Below are positions 36,870 to 50,485 of a stretch of 64,000 nucleotides of DNA, piece after piece (position 1 is the first letter of the stretch; every line of letters begins with the position of its first letter). Both the position numbers and the translations under genes were made by a program. Location of the stretch: positions 26,173,722 through 26,237,721 of the forward strand of contig NC_049912.1 in assembly GCF_001411555.2 (NCBI RefSeq), in the 5' to 3' direction. A model generated the notes under the pieces. That model was not told the DNA's origin and searched no databases. It saw only the letters and a program-made list of their open reading frames with translations. This stretch comes from Juglans regia (Eukaryota > Streptophyta > Magnoliopsida > Fagales > Juglandaceae).

Positions 36870-39084
36870 TGGACACTGCTAAGTGCTAATTGCCTGCTCG
36901 GGGTCAATGATCTATCTCTCTGTTCAGTTTTAGTTTTAAAAATTAGTACAACTTGTGAATGCGTCTTAATTTTCGATATCTTATTATTCAGTTGTAGTTT
37001 GAACGTTCCCCCGTGTTTATCTTGACACGCCTTGTTATCTTTCTAATTTAAGAAATCTATCTATTTGTAGTGCGGCAAGAAGACTTGTCCCCATTCTGTT
37101 CTTCTAACGGTTACACTTACGTAGCATTTGATGCATTCTCAGCAGTGATGAATCTCCATGTCAAGTTTGCTCATTTTTGCATACATTGTAATTCGTCTGC
37201 AATAGTCAACTTTCATGGCATGAAAAGGAAAGCAATATATTATTATATTGTGTGCCACAAGAGTGCACTTTTGACAAGCATACAGGTGAGGGTCGACGTA
37301 TGCTACTGACTTCATCTAGTACGAACTAGGGTATGGATGATTTTTTTTTTCCCCCCACAAAACACTTCAAGAATTTTTATTTTTATTTTATATCGGAAAA
37401 CCTCAACAAGGCAGGGCCCTTCGGATCCACCCCTGCAGAGTAAATCCCGATCCCGTGTACCTCACTCTCGGAAGTTTTTCTACACGAAATTGATTAAATC
37501 GCTAACTTTTCACCAGGAAGTGTGGCTCCAAAGAATTGTTTGCACCTAGAGTTAAAACACTTTGAGAAAATGGTTCAGGTGCTTTGTCTCTTCCCTGGAG
37601 GAGTTAACGTTTTAAGTTTTGAATTAGTTGGAAAAGCAGGGAAAAGATAGGAAACCATCAAACAACTTCAACCAGAAGATCTCGAAGATAAAGATGTTGT
37701 ATTCCTGTCTTGTTTACAGGAAGGACCATGCGGATGAAGTTGATGTTTCACCAAAGGCTCCAACCATGTTGTGGGTCTCCTACTAGTTTGTTTTTTAGCA
37801 AAATTGTGTAAATCTAAGAATTAGAAAAGAAGATGAGACCTACCTACCTCACAAAAACGGGTAAGACAGAAAAAAGTTTCGTTCTATGTCTCCACTAAAT
37901 TGTATTGTTATTACAAGCTTATGTTATTTTCCACTAAACTGTGTGTCATTGAATACATTAGCAAGCACGCGCATATCTTCTGTAGTGAACAATTAGGTCC
38001 TGTGGGTCAACGACTCAGTAAATAGGATAAGAAAAAAACCAATAAATATGAGTTTGTGACATGAAACTAGAGACTCAGTCCCCTTTTGCCGTCAGATTAG
38101 CAATCCCCATTGTATGGAGAAAGATATGTGATACTTGAACTAAAATATATTATGCGTAACATAAACAACAAGTGGTTAATGGGTCCATAACGTGATGGAA
38201 GTAGATAAGCCAAACGTCGATTAGGGAAGCATTGAATCAAACCAGTTTTTTTTTTAATAAATCACTCACTCTCAAGGATTCCCCTGTAAGAGATGGTGGT
38301 ATGGAAAGAATACAAACATTTACTTATCTAAAATAAAAAAATAAAGAAAGAAAGAAATGAAACAAACATTATGAAACATCAATTCCTGATTTTCATTTTT
38401 TTTTTTTAATCTAAAAATTGATATGGTAGGGTCAGATAGTAATTTAAGTCTTGCAGATTCTCCCAAGTCCTACATCCTTACAAGAAACAGGTGTTCCCCA
38501 CCAATCAATTAAAGTTATCCGCAATAAACCACAACCAAAAAGAAATACCCACTTTATCGATATCACCACGAAGGGGAAAAGATTGATGGGATTGGGAACC
38601 CTTATGAATGGTAAAATTCCCACCCAATAAACATACAATTGCTTGCAGAAGGGACATTACTAAAAGTCCAGAGTTTCATTTACTTCCATGATTAATTCTT
38701 GAACTGCTCCCAGATATAAGCTTATGAAGATAAAGTATAAACCACATGATTTGGAACACCAGAAACACAAAATTATGGTCTTGAGTTTTGCAATATATAC
38801 AAACCAGATGTTCCGGATAACATCATATTGAGATAACACAGATAAGGTGTAGTGGAAGCTAAAAATTATTTCATATATATATATATTATATACGTAAGTC
38901 CTGACATGATTATACACCGATTTATCAGTCAGGCTGGCTAACACAAGGGAAGGAAAACAGGCAAAAGAGGGAAACTCAGAAACAAAGTGAGAGAAAATAA
39001 AGAAGATTTAGACAAAGATCAAAGAAAAGTACCCCTTCTATTTCTCCTTCTCTTTTATCTAATTCATTGTCCCTCTATAGTTAA
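36870..39084. other. Intergenic, convergent between Alfin-like and carrier genes
   Basis: 3' UTR sequence of the Alfin-like gene at the left and of the minus-strand carrier at the right. A more GC-rich stretch at about 37395-37560 (gcagggcccttcggatcc ... ggctccaaagaattgtttgc) looks repeat-derived but is unassigned. No convincing gene. Confidence 0.4.
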
Positions 39085-40155
39085 TCATGTCAAGGCCCCT
39101 TGACTCTTTGTCGACATCCGTTTCAGAAGCTCATAGGTAGTGATCATTGTTGTTGCAGACATTGACATTGAAGCCCACCGAGGCCCCAATCCTCTGTAAC
39201 AGGCCGTCCAACCGCCTTCCTTGACCAAATTCCTGATTGTCTGTGCAACAGTTGGTCCTCGACGTCCGTTCTCTTCCCCATCCAAAACTTGCAGCCTGGT
39301 TTTAATTGTATCGAGTGGCATTGTGATTAAAGCTGACATGCCACCCGCCATGGCTGCACTGACTCCCTGAACTGCCATTATTGTTTTTGAATCTGGCCTA
39401 AACGCTCTCAGCCTATTCTCATTGCTATCCTCATCTTTCTTGCAAGAGTACCACCCAATTCCACCCCAAACCATCCTTTGCGCCACAGAGTAAGAAGCCC
39501 ACCACACTGCATTTGATGGTGCATACGTCAAAATTGATATCCCGAACCCCCGATACAATCCCTTCGGCCCATCCGTATTCAAAATCTTCCTAAATGCATC
39601 GATCCCATTAAGATATTTACACGCCGATGCCTTAGCAACACCTGAATTCATGTTACCACCACCATGGCCGAAACTAACAGCACCTTGAACCATCAGCCTT
39701 TGGCTCACCACATCAATTGGGGTCCATACAAGTTGCGCAGCCATTGCCGCGCTCAAACCAGCGGCAGCATTTGCGATTGTTGCGGCCATCGGCTCCGAAA
39801 ACCCTAAACCAATAGTGGCTGTTCCCACGTTACTCTTCGTAACCTCTAGTGCCCCCATATAAAGAGCCCGGGCAGGGATCGTGCCCGTGAGAGAAGTCCC
39901 AAACCCTCTATACAATGCCCGGAAACCTTCATTCCTCACCATCCAAAAAGCGGTCTTGATGCCAGGAACTTGGGATTGAGCTACTTGTTGCCTAGTTTTC
40001 AACACCACAACCGGATAAAGTATGCCCGATACGCCCGAAAAGAGCGCGGCACCTAGGAAAAAAAACTTCGACTTGTCAAGCATTTCCCAGTCGATATCGG
40101 CCGGGATGTGAATCTCTTGCCCCGACGATTCTTCTTCGGCCGCGCTCAAATTCAT
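39085..40155 (-). CDS. Mitochondrial substrate carrier, SLC25A44-like
   Basis: Inner-membrane solute carrier of the SLC25 family; the nearest animal relative, SLC25A44, carries branched-chain amino acids, but the plant substrate is not known to me. It is a single uninterrupted 356-codon frame. Three carrier repeats are visible with signature motifs: PVVVLKTR (residues 48-55), PIDVVSQR (146-153) and PLDTIKTR (280-287), each at the end of an odd-numbered helix. An N-terminal extension (about 30 aa) precedes helix 1. The frame is open upstream to 40203, but without an ATG; the ATG at 40155 matches the family's usual start. A 5' UTR intron (40460-40235) is likely. Confidence 0.92.
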   Translation of the reverse strand: MNLSAAEEESSGQEIHIPADIDWEMLDKSKFFFLGAALFSGVSGILYPVVVLKTRQQVAQSQVPGIKTAFWMVRNEGFRALYRGFGTSLTGTIPARALYMGALEVTKSNVGTATIGLGFSEPMAATIANAAAGLSAAMAAQLVWTPIDVVSQRLMVQGAVSFGHGGGNMNSGVAKASACKYLNGIDAFRKILNTDGPKGLYRGFGISILTYAPSNAVWWASYSVAQRMVWGGIGWYSCKKDEDSNENRLRAFRPDSKTIMAVQGVSAAMAGGMSALITMPLDTIKTRLQVLDGEENGRRGPTVAQTIRNLVKEGGWTACYRGLGPRWASMSMSATTMITTYELLKRMSTKSQGALT

Positions 40156-40234
40156 CTTCGCCACTTTAAAATTCCCACAAGAAAACTCCACGAATCTTGT
40201 CAATTCAGCTTCAATTATATTCTAACCGTACGAG

Positions 40235-40460
40235 CTGTACAAACTAATACAATGAAAAATATCCCAACCTAACTGCAAGGACTGTACAAGTGCAAAACCA
40301 TGAGATGATACAAATTTGATAAGATCTCAGGGTCGAAAGGGATTCAAAGTAGCGATTTAGGTGTTCTTTTTCCTCTTGTGGAACCAGGTCTTGGATCGGA
40401 GGTGAAAACAAACGAATTGAGCTAACATTTCTCGGTAAAGGAGCTAAATTTATCACTTAC
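40235..40460 (-). other. Probable 5' UTR intron of the carrier gene
   Basis: On the minus strand, ctccg^gtaagtgata at 40460 is a strong donor and tttgtacag^ctcg at 40235 a strong acceptor, 79 bp before the start codon. Inferred from splice signals only. Confidence 0.55.
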
Positions 40461-40568
40461 CGGAGAGTCGAGCATCGGTTGCCGGAGGATCTCCCCGGAA
40501 AGTTTGGATCTCACCGGAGAAAAGTTAGGGTTATGATTTAGATCAAAGCCGCATATGTAGACAGTCTG

Positions 40569-40783
40569 TGTATATATATACACACAAAAGGGGATATTAT
40601 AGACGCAATTCCTGAGAGAAACCTTGGCGTCCGTACAGTCTGAGAGAGAGAGACACCGAGGAGTGGGCGACCGGGAAAAGAGGTTTTTATTTTTTTTTAG
40701 GTAACAATGGAGTGAGTGATGGCGCAGGCATGGGAAGGGTCCCAAGGGATGGGTTGTAGGGAGTGGGGAAGCGGACACGTGTC
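40569..40783 (-). promoter_or_regulatory. Carrier gene promoter: TATA run and palindromic G-box/ABRE
   Basis: A TATATATATA run at about 40571-40580 lies about 110 bp before the UTR intron donor, a suitable TATA position. A perfect 10-bp palindrome GACACGTGTC (40774-40783), a G-box/ABRE-type bZIP or bHLH site, lies about 200 bp further upstream. Confidence 0.5.
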
Positions 40784-41074
40784 GGTGATGGATTAGGAGG
40801 TGGCTTCCTCCGTTATTTTATTCCTTTTTGAGCCGGTGAATGACGTGTGAACCTTATCGATAACGTGGGACCCACCACCATATTAGATTGGGGGTGGCCG
40901 TGTCAGACCATTAAAAAAAAAAAAAAAAATTATGTCGCATTTTACTTTTTAAACATTTTTGTTTTGTTTTTTCCTTTTATTTAAAACTGATTTTCTGCCT
41001 GCAATAGAGTAAATTCATTTACCGTGACTTTGGGTTGAAATGGTGAATATTTTAGGGTGAGACCGAAACAATAT

Positions 41075-41256
41075 GGAGACGTTTGGATTTGAAAATGATT
41101 TGAAATGACTTGAGATGAGTTGAGATGAATTGTGAATAGTAATAAGATGAGTTGTGAATAGTAATGAGATTTGTGAGTTAAAGTTACTGAATAGTAATGA
41201 ATAATAGTGAGATGAGTTGAGATGAACTGAGATGACTTACGAATTCAAATATCTCC
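41075..41256. mobile_element. MITE with GGAGAYRTTTG ends, GAGATGAG-type interior
   Basis: Left end GGAGACGTTTGGATTTG and reversed right end GGAGATATTTGAATTCG form imperfect inverted repeats. The interior has several gatgagttgagatga and tgaatagtaa units. Flanks are tat/taa, so the target duplication is uncertain. Confidence 0.6.
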
Positions 41257-41259
41257 TAA

Positions 41260-44209
41260 TCTTTGCCCGCACAATTGTTACCTACAAAGGAAGATTAAGC
41301 GCTACAGCAAATAGGGCCGTAATCGATTATTAAATATTATCCATTAACTATTGTATAAATTATAAAATATAATTATAAAATATATTTAAGATATAGATAT
41401 AAGTAATTATGTTATATATTATATATTTAATTATAAAAATATTATGTTTATATTATTAGCTAATACATATATGTATATATACATATATATTTATCAATAT
41501 ATGAATCAAGTCGAACTAATGAGTCGACTCAAGCATAAACGAGCAGGCCTTAACGAGTATTTGTTGAGTCAAGTCGAATTTTATCGAGTATGTGTCATTT
41601 ACTAATTGAGCAGATATCTGCTTTCATAGACAATTTTTTTTCTTCACGAGTCGAATTTGATTTGAATTTAATCGGACGAATACCGAACGGGCTATCGAAT
41701 ATATTGATTCGTTTACAACCCTAACTGCAAACAACATCTAATTGTAGGAATTTGTCAGTAGAAATGGATTTGGATTATTTAGTAGATTTTGAACAAATTG
41801 CGATGTCATCTATCTATCCAACAGTTAGGCAGAGTCATCTGCCCATACAAGATGGAGCCAGGATTCATATGTGACCCTGCCCAAGTGGGTGTGGGGGGCG
41901 GGGTGGCCGGCTGCTACGGACAGATAGTAAGACTAAGGTCTCGTTTGTTTTTTGAGATGAGATGAGATTAAAGTTAAAAAGTTGAATAAAATATTGTTAG
42001 AGTATATTTTTTAATATTATTTTTGTTTTGAAATTTGAAAAAATTGAATTATTTATTTTATTTTGTATTGGAAGTTGAGAAAGTTATAATGATTAGATGG
42101 GATATTTTTTCAAAACAAACGAGGCATAATTTAAATAATTTAATTTCTTACAATAATATGTTATAATCAATGATTGAATGTCGAGCAGAACAAAATTAAA
42201 CTATTTAAAACCTTTAAAAAACAAAATATAGAGAAAAAAAAATTTATTAGAAAGGCAACAACAAACAAAAAAAAAAAAAAACTTATATCACCCTAAGCAA
42301 CGCTTGATTGCAGTCCAAGGTTTGCTTGAGTTGTGCGATTGGAGTATTTGAAGGCGGTGCTGCTTGGGTGGCTTAAGGTGGCCCTTACGATAATCTAAGT
42401 ATTTAAAAAAAAAAATCATTTAAAAAAATCATTTAAAAAAAAGTAATTATTTTTTAAAATCACTTTACTTATTTTATTTATTTTTCACGTGACATGAGAT
42501 GAAATGCTACTATCACTAGGAGATCTATTATACGGTGAGAATGGTGGAGATATTTTATTAATAAAACTTACAGCTTTTTTATAAATAATTTATGATTGCC
42601 GTTTGGAAACAAATAATCAGGAAAAACCCAATACCAAAGTGACAACAAATCGATAATCATCAGTAAATAATAAATATTCATTTGTTATGTAATTTATATT
42701 TACACAAACAATCACAAGTTTTCATCCTCTAGTATCAGCTTTTTTAACAAGTTTGGATATTTTATTATTATTTATTATTATTTAATATTTTATTATATTT
42801 TTATTATTATTTATAAAATATCTAAAAATACCATACTATCACACGCAACCTAATCACTTTCATTTAGATCTGATTGAAGTTGAATGTGTTGTACAATGAA
42901 TGTGGGTCCTTTGTTGGATTTGGCCCATCTTCGAAGGATCCAGTTCCAACACCAAACAAACCCAACTCAAATCCTCATTGTACTATTATTATCCTCAATT
43001 ACATGTTTTTTATTCCATTTTTTCCCAAGGTTGGTCTATTTTTTATGACAAAGCTAATTACTTTTTTTAATTTTTAATTTTAATAATGTGTTACATATAG
43101 GGTAAACAATTTTTTATATGACATGTGAGATCGACGAGGTTAAAAGGTTATATTTTAATACAGTATAATTAGAGTCGAATCAGATCGAACTCAATTAGAT
43201 ACGTGTAAATTATGTGATAAACAAGTTGATTACATATCAACCTATTTAACTAGCTATCAATCCATGTAACATATATAATTTTAAGTTACATTAACGAATT
43301 AAATCTAATTATTATGATAATGACGATTCTTATATTATTTGTTGGAATATGATTTTACAATTCTCATTTTTATGTAATTGTTAATCTATAAAATTAACTC
43401 TATATCTCTAATTACGGTCAAACACAAAGTCTTAAATTTATTAATAGTCAGAAGTCTATAAATAGTACTGAGAGGTTAAAGAGTTATCACCTATAACATG
43501 ATTGTGCCTCTAATCATTGGAAGACATTCGGAAGTAAAGTTGTTAGGATGATCATTCTCTCATAGTCAGGTTAGATTCCTTATCAAACTAAAATGGAAGG
43601 AGGTACGTTTTCTAAATGCTATTATTTATTATTGTGGATCATAGAAAATCGAAGGTCGAATTATTAATGTTCATGTTAAAATATTATTACCTTTACAAAA
43701 ATAATTTTCTTATAGGAGCCATAGATTTATAATTTTTTTCAAAAATAATATATAAGACTTGCACACTCTATAATTATAAATATAATTTATCTTTAAGAAA
43801 ATTTGTTAAATAATCCATATATTTTATTCAGATTAAGATTAGCTTATTGTTCATTTTTTTAAGAGTAATGTTATATACTACATTTTTATCTTATTTTGAT
43901 CATACTAAATAATATATGACATATTTATCATCATTAGATGATAAAAAAATATATAATAAATAATTATTTAATAATAATAAATATATCACATCTTATTTTG
44001 TAGGACGAGAATATAGTTTATAGAATTTTCTTTTTATCTTAATTAGTGGGACGATAAGATAGTTTATAGAATTTTTTATTTTATTTTTAAATATACATTT
44101 TTAAAAATTCTGGTCAGATACCCTCTCCTTCTAGCCATTATTGGGGGCTGAATCCAGGCAAGTTTGCCATCCCTTGCTGGCTTAGATCTTTTTGGCCGTT
44201 AATCAATAA
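41260..44209. other. Intergenic, AT-rich, with one Tourist-like MITE
   Basis: No supported gene. Contains the MITE at 41937-42126, mononucleotide and AT-rich stretches, and short text resembling the other MITE family at about 43730-43790 and 43860-43990. Otherwise nothing recognisable. Confidence 0.45.
41937..42126. mobile_element. Tourist-like MITE (GAGATGAG family), copy 2
   Basis: A 190-bp element flanked by TAA (41934-41936 and 42127-42129). Left end GGTCTCGTTTGTTTTTTGA, reversed right end TGCCTCGTTTGTTTTGA. Subterminal gagatgagatgagat and an AT-rich core are as in copies at 2143 and 55082. Confidence 0.75.
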
Positions 44210-45386
44210 GAGCATTGGCAATGGCCTAGCCATTAGCCAATGCAAGTTCGAATTAGAAGGAAATATGAGAAAAAACTCCAGCATTGGCCTAGCTAAACTG
44301 GATAAATTTTACATTTCTGCTACAGTAAATGTTAGCAGCTCTCTATTGTTGGCGAGGGACTGTACACAGGCCAAAGTCTTTTTTTATCATTTGTCTGCCT
44401 CCCGCTTTTTCTTTCCCTCGGTTTTATTTTTCTTCATCCCAAAACCCTCATTTCATCTATCTTGATTTTCTTTCTCCCAAAACTCTGTTTCGCCCTTTTT
44501 CTCCCAAAGCTCCCTTCTCTTCTTTGCCATTTTCTTCTTCAACCCGCAAGCCATAATCTTCTAGCCCCATTCTTGCTGAGACGTCGCTCTTCCCCAGCCC
44601 GCAAGCGTCCCTTTCTCTCCAGTGGTCGCCTTCTCCAGCGGTTGTCGTCGTCTTCGTTCTCTCCAACGTAAGTTCCTCTTCCTCGCTCTTCTCTCCCTCT
44701 TCTCTCTGATTTCTTTTCCCTTTTTTGGGGCCATTTTGGGGGTAAGGAAGATAAACCTTTTCGAGTTACTTGAGAGCTAAAAGGATTAATTCTTAATTAA
44801 GGGTCGGTCAGATCGATACGAAGGAAAACTCTAGTGAGTTCCTCAGTATCAATGAAGCCTACAAACAACCAACGAATCTAACGAAAATAACTTGACGTTT
44901 TGCAGTAATAGATACATAAATCTCTCAAATGTGGGTCTGTAATCAAGAACAATAAAGTCAGTTTAGTTTGGATAATGTTACAATACAAAAGAGAAGTAGT
45001 TGAGCTAACCAAAGATGGTAATTTGTACATCCAACCACAGAGGTTGTTTTCTAGATGGGAATGGATTCAGAGCCTACGTTAATCTCTGTAATTATTCGTG
45101 AGAAAGATAGATTTTCGAAAGATTATAATTTAATATTTATAAATGATCAAAGATATGTATTTCTCTTAATTTACTTCCTTGAATATATGGGTGTGTCATC
45201 TATTTTCTGTTAACGCGAGTCGCAATATCATCTTTGTGAGAATTTTACCAACGGAAGTATATATAAAAAACATAAAAAGAACACTGAATGTTAATGTGGC
45301 ATGCATCTTTGTGCCAACTTTTGTTTTGTGTATAGTTTGGTTGGGTGTGAGCGTTAGGATTCCGAGTTTATAATCATCCTGTAACT

Positions 45387-46981
45387 ATGACCAAAACTGA
45401 GCTTGAGTCAGACAAAGGACATGGCTCTGCAGAGTGGGGTGGTGATGGTCTGATTGGTTTGCCGGGTTTAGGACTTGGGAGCAAACAGAAGAGCCTAGCT
45501 GAAATCTTTCAGGTGTCTTGCTTTTTTTTGCCTGTATTAAAAACTGTTTAACTGCCTTTGTTGGTGAGATCCTTGTTTTTGTGTAGTATTGAGCTGTTAA
45601 AGTATTTTTCACTCTTGGATCATCTGTTGGGACAAGCCAAAAATGGTTTATGTGATCGACGATATAGCTAATTGAACTGTATCTGACGGGGATGCAAATG
45701 TGTGCCACTCATTTTGGTTTGCACCATTCTATGAATCTCTAAATTGTACATTTATCATGGCTACACGTCTCTACTATCAGTTGGAAATTCCAAGTCAGTA
45801 GGATCTCTACTGGAAATTGATGTTCTTGTAATTAAGAATCAAGTCATGCGGACTGGTAATAAAAATTAGTTAATCATGTCGTCTACAACATATAAAGTCA
45901 GTTTGATAAACCTAGCTTTAATGAATCTATACTATCAAAATGTCAGTTAGAACAGAGGATTTAGTGACTACCCTTCTATTATGCAAGAGTCAAGATTGTA
46001 ACCATTAATGTAAGTTGAACTTTTGGATTAGGTGAGGTTGTTTACCATAAATACCTGTTGATGTCCTTGTTTTGGGGGATTTATATGAGAAGTGATTATT
46101 ATTATTTTGATAAGTAATAATATGAAACGTGACTATTAAAGTGCGAGGCTGTGAAATGTAATGGTTGATGAAAGTTCTTAGTCTACAGACTTGAATTCCT
46201 GATCTTTGTAAAGCCATATTTTCATTTTCACCAGTTTTAAACTCATGACGTATCCTTTCTTGGTCTTAACTACATATTTGCTTGTATATTAGGTGCCAAT
46301 ATTGAGTTGCTGCCCTTTTGAGTACTTTGGGCCTTTAAATCTGCTTCAAAGGGCCTTGAAATATGCCAAAAGAATGTATCTTCCTTTGTCTTCTAGGTTA
46401 TTGTTAATCATTAAATTTTAGTTTGCGTCTCTTTTGATCTCTTGTATTGCTTAAAGTATGGCCTCTCTCTTTTCTGTGATCAATGTTGTAATGTTGTTCA
46501 ACTCTCTGCTTCATTAGTTTTGTTCTGAAGGCATATGCTTTTTAAATCTAAGGTTCTTGAGCAGCTGTTCTTTGTTTTGCATGTCTATCTGGCTTACCAT
46601 CATCAAGTTTGGTTGATCATTATTACACTGATGGGCAAGTTCTCATTAGTTTGACTTGCCTACTCTTTTCCCCATAATTGTTTTTTTTTTTTTGTCTTGG
46701 TGATTTCTAATCTAATAAATGTGCAGGATGACTTGGGGCGTCCAACTATCGCTCCCAGTCAGCCGCAATGCTTTTGATGAAAATGTTGAAGCAGCAGGAT
46801 CTGCTGAAGTGGAGCTAGCTCATTTGCGCTATGAATTGAAAACGTTTGATGCTTTACGATCTGGTGCAAATGGTCAGGGCTCATCTGCTGTCCACAATGT
46901 CACACCTTCTTCATATACTTATGCTGCTGCTCTTGGTGCTTCCTTGTCAAGAAGCACAACTCTAGATCCTCAACTTGTTAA
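45387..46981 (+). pseudogene. Captured Pumilio (APUM) gene fragment
   Basis: Two exons and the intron between them match the N-terminal region of plant Pumilio RNA-binding proteins, upstream of the PUF repeats. Exon one (about 45399-45512) reads [20 protein letters not shown] then [10 protein letters not shown]; exon two (46727-46980) begins DDLGRP and continues SRNAFDENVEAAGSAEVELA, HLRYEL, SGANGQ and YTYAAALGASLSRSTT. A deletion near 46765 shifts the frame (the +1 frame hits TGA at 46775), so no fused protein results. Capture with its intron means the copy came from DNA, not mRNA. No PUF repeat is present, so it cannot bind RNA as Pumilio does. Confidence 0.88.
46102..46119 (-). mobile_element. 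Second micro-insertion of a LINE tail
   Basis: Reversed, the 18-bp insert reads tattacttatcaaaataa, a common plant LINE 3' end. Flanks atatgagaagtgattatta (46083-46101) and atatgaaacgtgactatta (46120-46138) match at 16/19. It lies in the intron of the captured Pumilio fragment and so could predate or postdate capture. Confidence 0.55.
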
Positions 46982-47243
46982 TAATTTTATTTTTTAATAA
47001 AGTTATTAATTAAATTTGTAAAATATTAAAAAAATTATATATTATTAAAATATTTAATATTTTATTATTATTTAGACTTTAAGATAGCTAGTTCAATGTG
47101 GACTAATCTAGTTATAAATCTATGTTATAGTCAAAAAATAACATTCTAGCTAAATTTTAGACTTGGCAATGGCTAGGCCATTGCCAATGCTCTAATGTAT
47201 GTAGTCGACATCGTACTGTTAATAATAACACAAGGAAAATGAT

Positions 47244-47339
47244 TTACCTACAACATCTTATATAACAGATAATTTTATAATAATACCCTTTATACAACAC
47301 ATTATTACACAATATATTGTATAAAATGTTGTAGGTGTA
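47244..47339. mobile_element. Small hairpin MITE in the threonine synthase promoter
   Basis: Ends tacctacaacatcttatata and, reversed, tacacctacaacattttata form a 96-bp imperfect inverted-repeat element. It ends about 60 bp before the putative TATA box. Confidence 0.55.
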
Positions 47340-47352
47340 TCAATACTCATGA

Positions 47353-49062
<1,710 letters not shown>

Positions 49063-50485
49063 GCCTGATTGTGAGCATTGTAAGTTTTGCTCATGTCATT
49101 TTACCTGTGCTCTTTTTCTTGTTGTTGGATGCTTCGCTGTAGGACTAGAAAATGCTTAGAACAGAGAATATGTTGTTTGCTGGACAAGCATTCAGAGAAG
49201 GGCTCGTTTTAAAGGCCAGCATTTCATAGTCAATTTTGGATAACTCCGAACTGCCATTTTAATTATACGACGACATTTCTGTTGGTGAGCTTTTTTAGCT
49301 TCTTCGAGTGTTTAGTTGCCTTGCTGTATGTCGGAGCATAGTCTGCATTGTATTGTAGTATGCTTTTGCTGTTGACGACTTCATTGCTCAGCAGGACAAA
49401 TGATTTCTCACTTTTTCAGCATTTATGTACTTCAATAAGCGCTTCTAGTTGTTTTCTAGCTTTTGTTTAACTGGTTGGGATCTGGGATTTTTACGTTCTT
49501 TGGATGAAATATGTCTATTTTGGGCCTTTATTCAAGCAAATTTCTACAACTAGCAGTTATTACAGACCGCATTAAAATGGTGGTGGGAGAAGTACTTTAA
49601 TCTTGATCACAATCCCGGTATCGATGCAACTATCAAAGAATTATCTCTAGCAGACCAAAAAATGGCTGCGGTTTGGCACAAAAGTGATTAGCTTTGCTTG
49701 CTGAGTTTTCAAGGGATCCATCCACCTATGCAACCTTGCTTAAGATGTTAACATCCTGCCAAGAGAAATGAAACTGAGAGAAGTGTCATACGATATCTTC
49801 GGCTTATTATTATTATTCATGAGTGTTGAAATACAAGCTTCAAGCTGCCTTGTGAGCAACGACATTGTTTTGTGGGGGATCGACCTTTCGGGGTTCAGGC
49901 AGCTCTGTCCTTATGCTGGAATTCTTGCATGCAGCCCCTTTGTCACGGCAACAGATTTTTAAATTAAAACCCTAGCCCATTAGCGAAGGGCCCCATGGGG
50001 TTCAGGCCAACTCACTCAATCACTTAACAAAGAAATTAAGTATTAAAATATAAAATATTTCTTGTATATATTTCCGTGCCCATGTGTTTGCTTTTTTTTT
50101 TTTTTTTTTCTTTTCCTTCTTCTCGATAAAAATAATATTTATTTATTTCCTCTTTCACGAGGAATATGGGGGATTGAATTTCCGTACCTCAATCTGTTAT
50201 TTTTTTATTTAAAAAATAAATGCCTTTCCCATTAAAAACAAAACGGAAAGCGACAGCAACCATGTGTCGTGACAACGGTCAACGGACAGCTCTCGTGTTT
50301 GGAAACTCGGGAAATAACTCCAGACAGCTCTCATTCATAGATAGAGATGTTATTGTTGCATATGATTGAAGTGTGTGGATTCAAAAAGGTTATCAACTTA
50401 TCACTGCTAAAAGCTTCCTCCTTTCACTTTGGTAAGGATACCAAAACAAATTGAGAACTGAGAAGAGTGAATTTGGAGGTGTAAA
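49063..50485. other. Intergenic between threonine synthase and the aminopeptidase
   Basis: 3' UTR and promoter sequence. Short unassigned frames only; a 19-21 nt T run lies at about 50092-50110. I see no gene or repeat I can name. Confidence 0.4.

Larger units (their letters stand above)
44210..47192. mobile_element. Gene-capturing PIF/Harbinger-type element (Pack-PIF)
   Basis: 2983 bp bounded by TAA duplications (44207-44209 and 47193-47195) and by inverted repeats of about 30 bp beginning GAGCATTGGCAATGG; the first 25 bases match perfectly. The 3-bp TWA duplication marks the PIF/Harbinger superfamily. No transposase is present. Instead it holds a C/T-rich UTR-like stretch (44396-44670) and a captured, intron-containing piece of a Pumilio gene (45387-46981). 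Confidence 0.85.

Noticed and set aside
37395..37560. GC-richer stretch as a SINE or LTR piece
   Set aside because: No A/B box, target duplication or partner copy found in the window.
40156..40203. Extended N-terminus of the mitochondrial carrier
   Set aside because: The extension starts at TTG, not ATG, and the ATG at 40155 agrees with the family start.
44265..44680. Overlapping Ser/Pro/Phe-rich frames in the gene-capturing element
   Set aside because: Pyrimidine-rich UTR-like DNA gives such frames by chance; no family resemblance.
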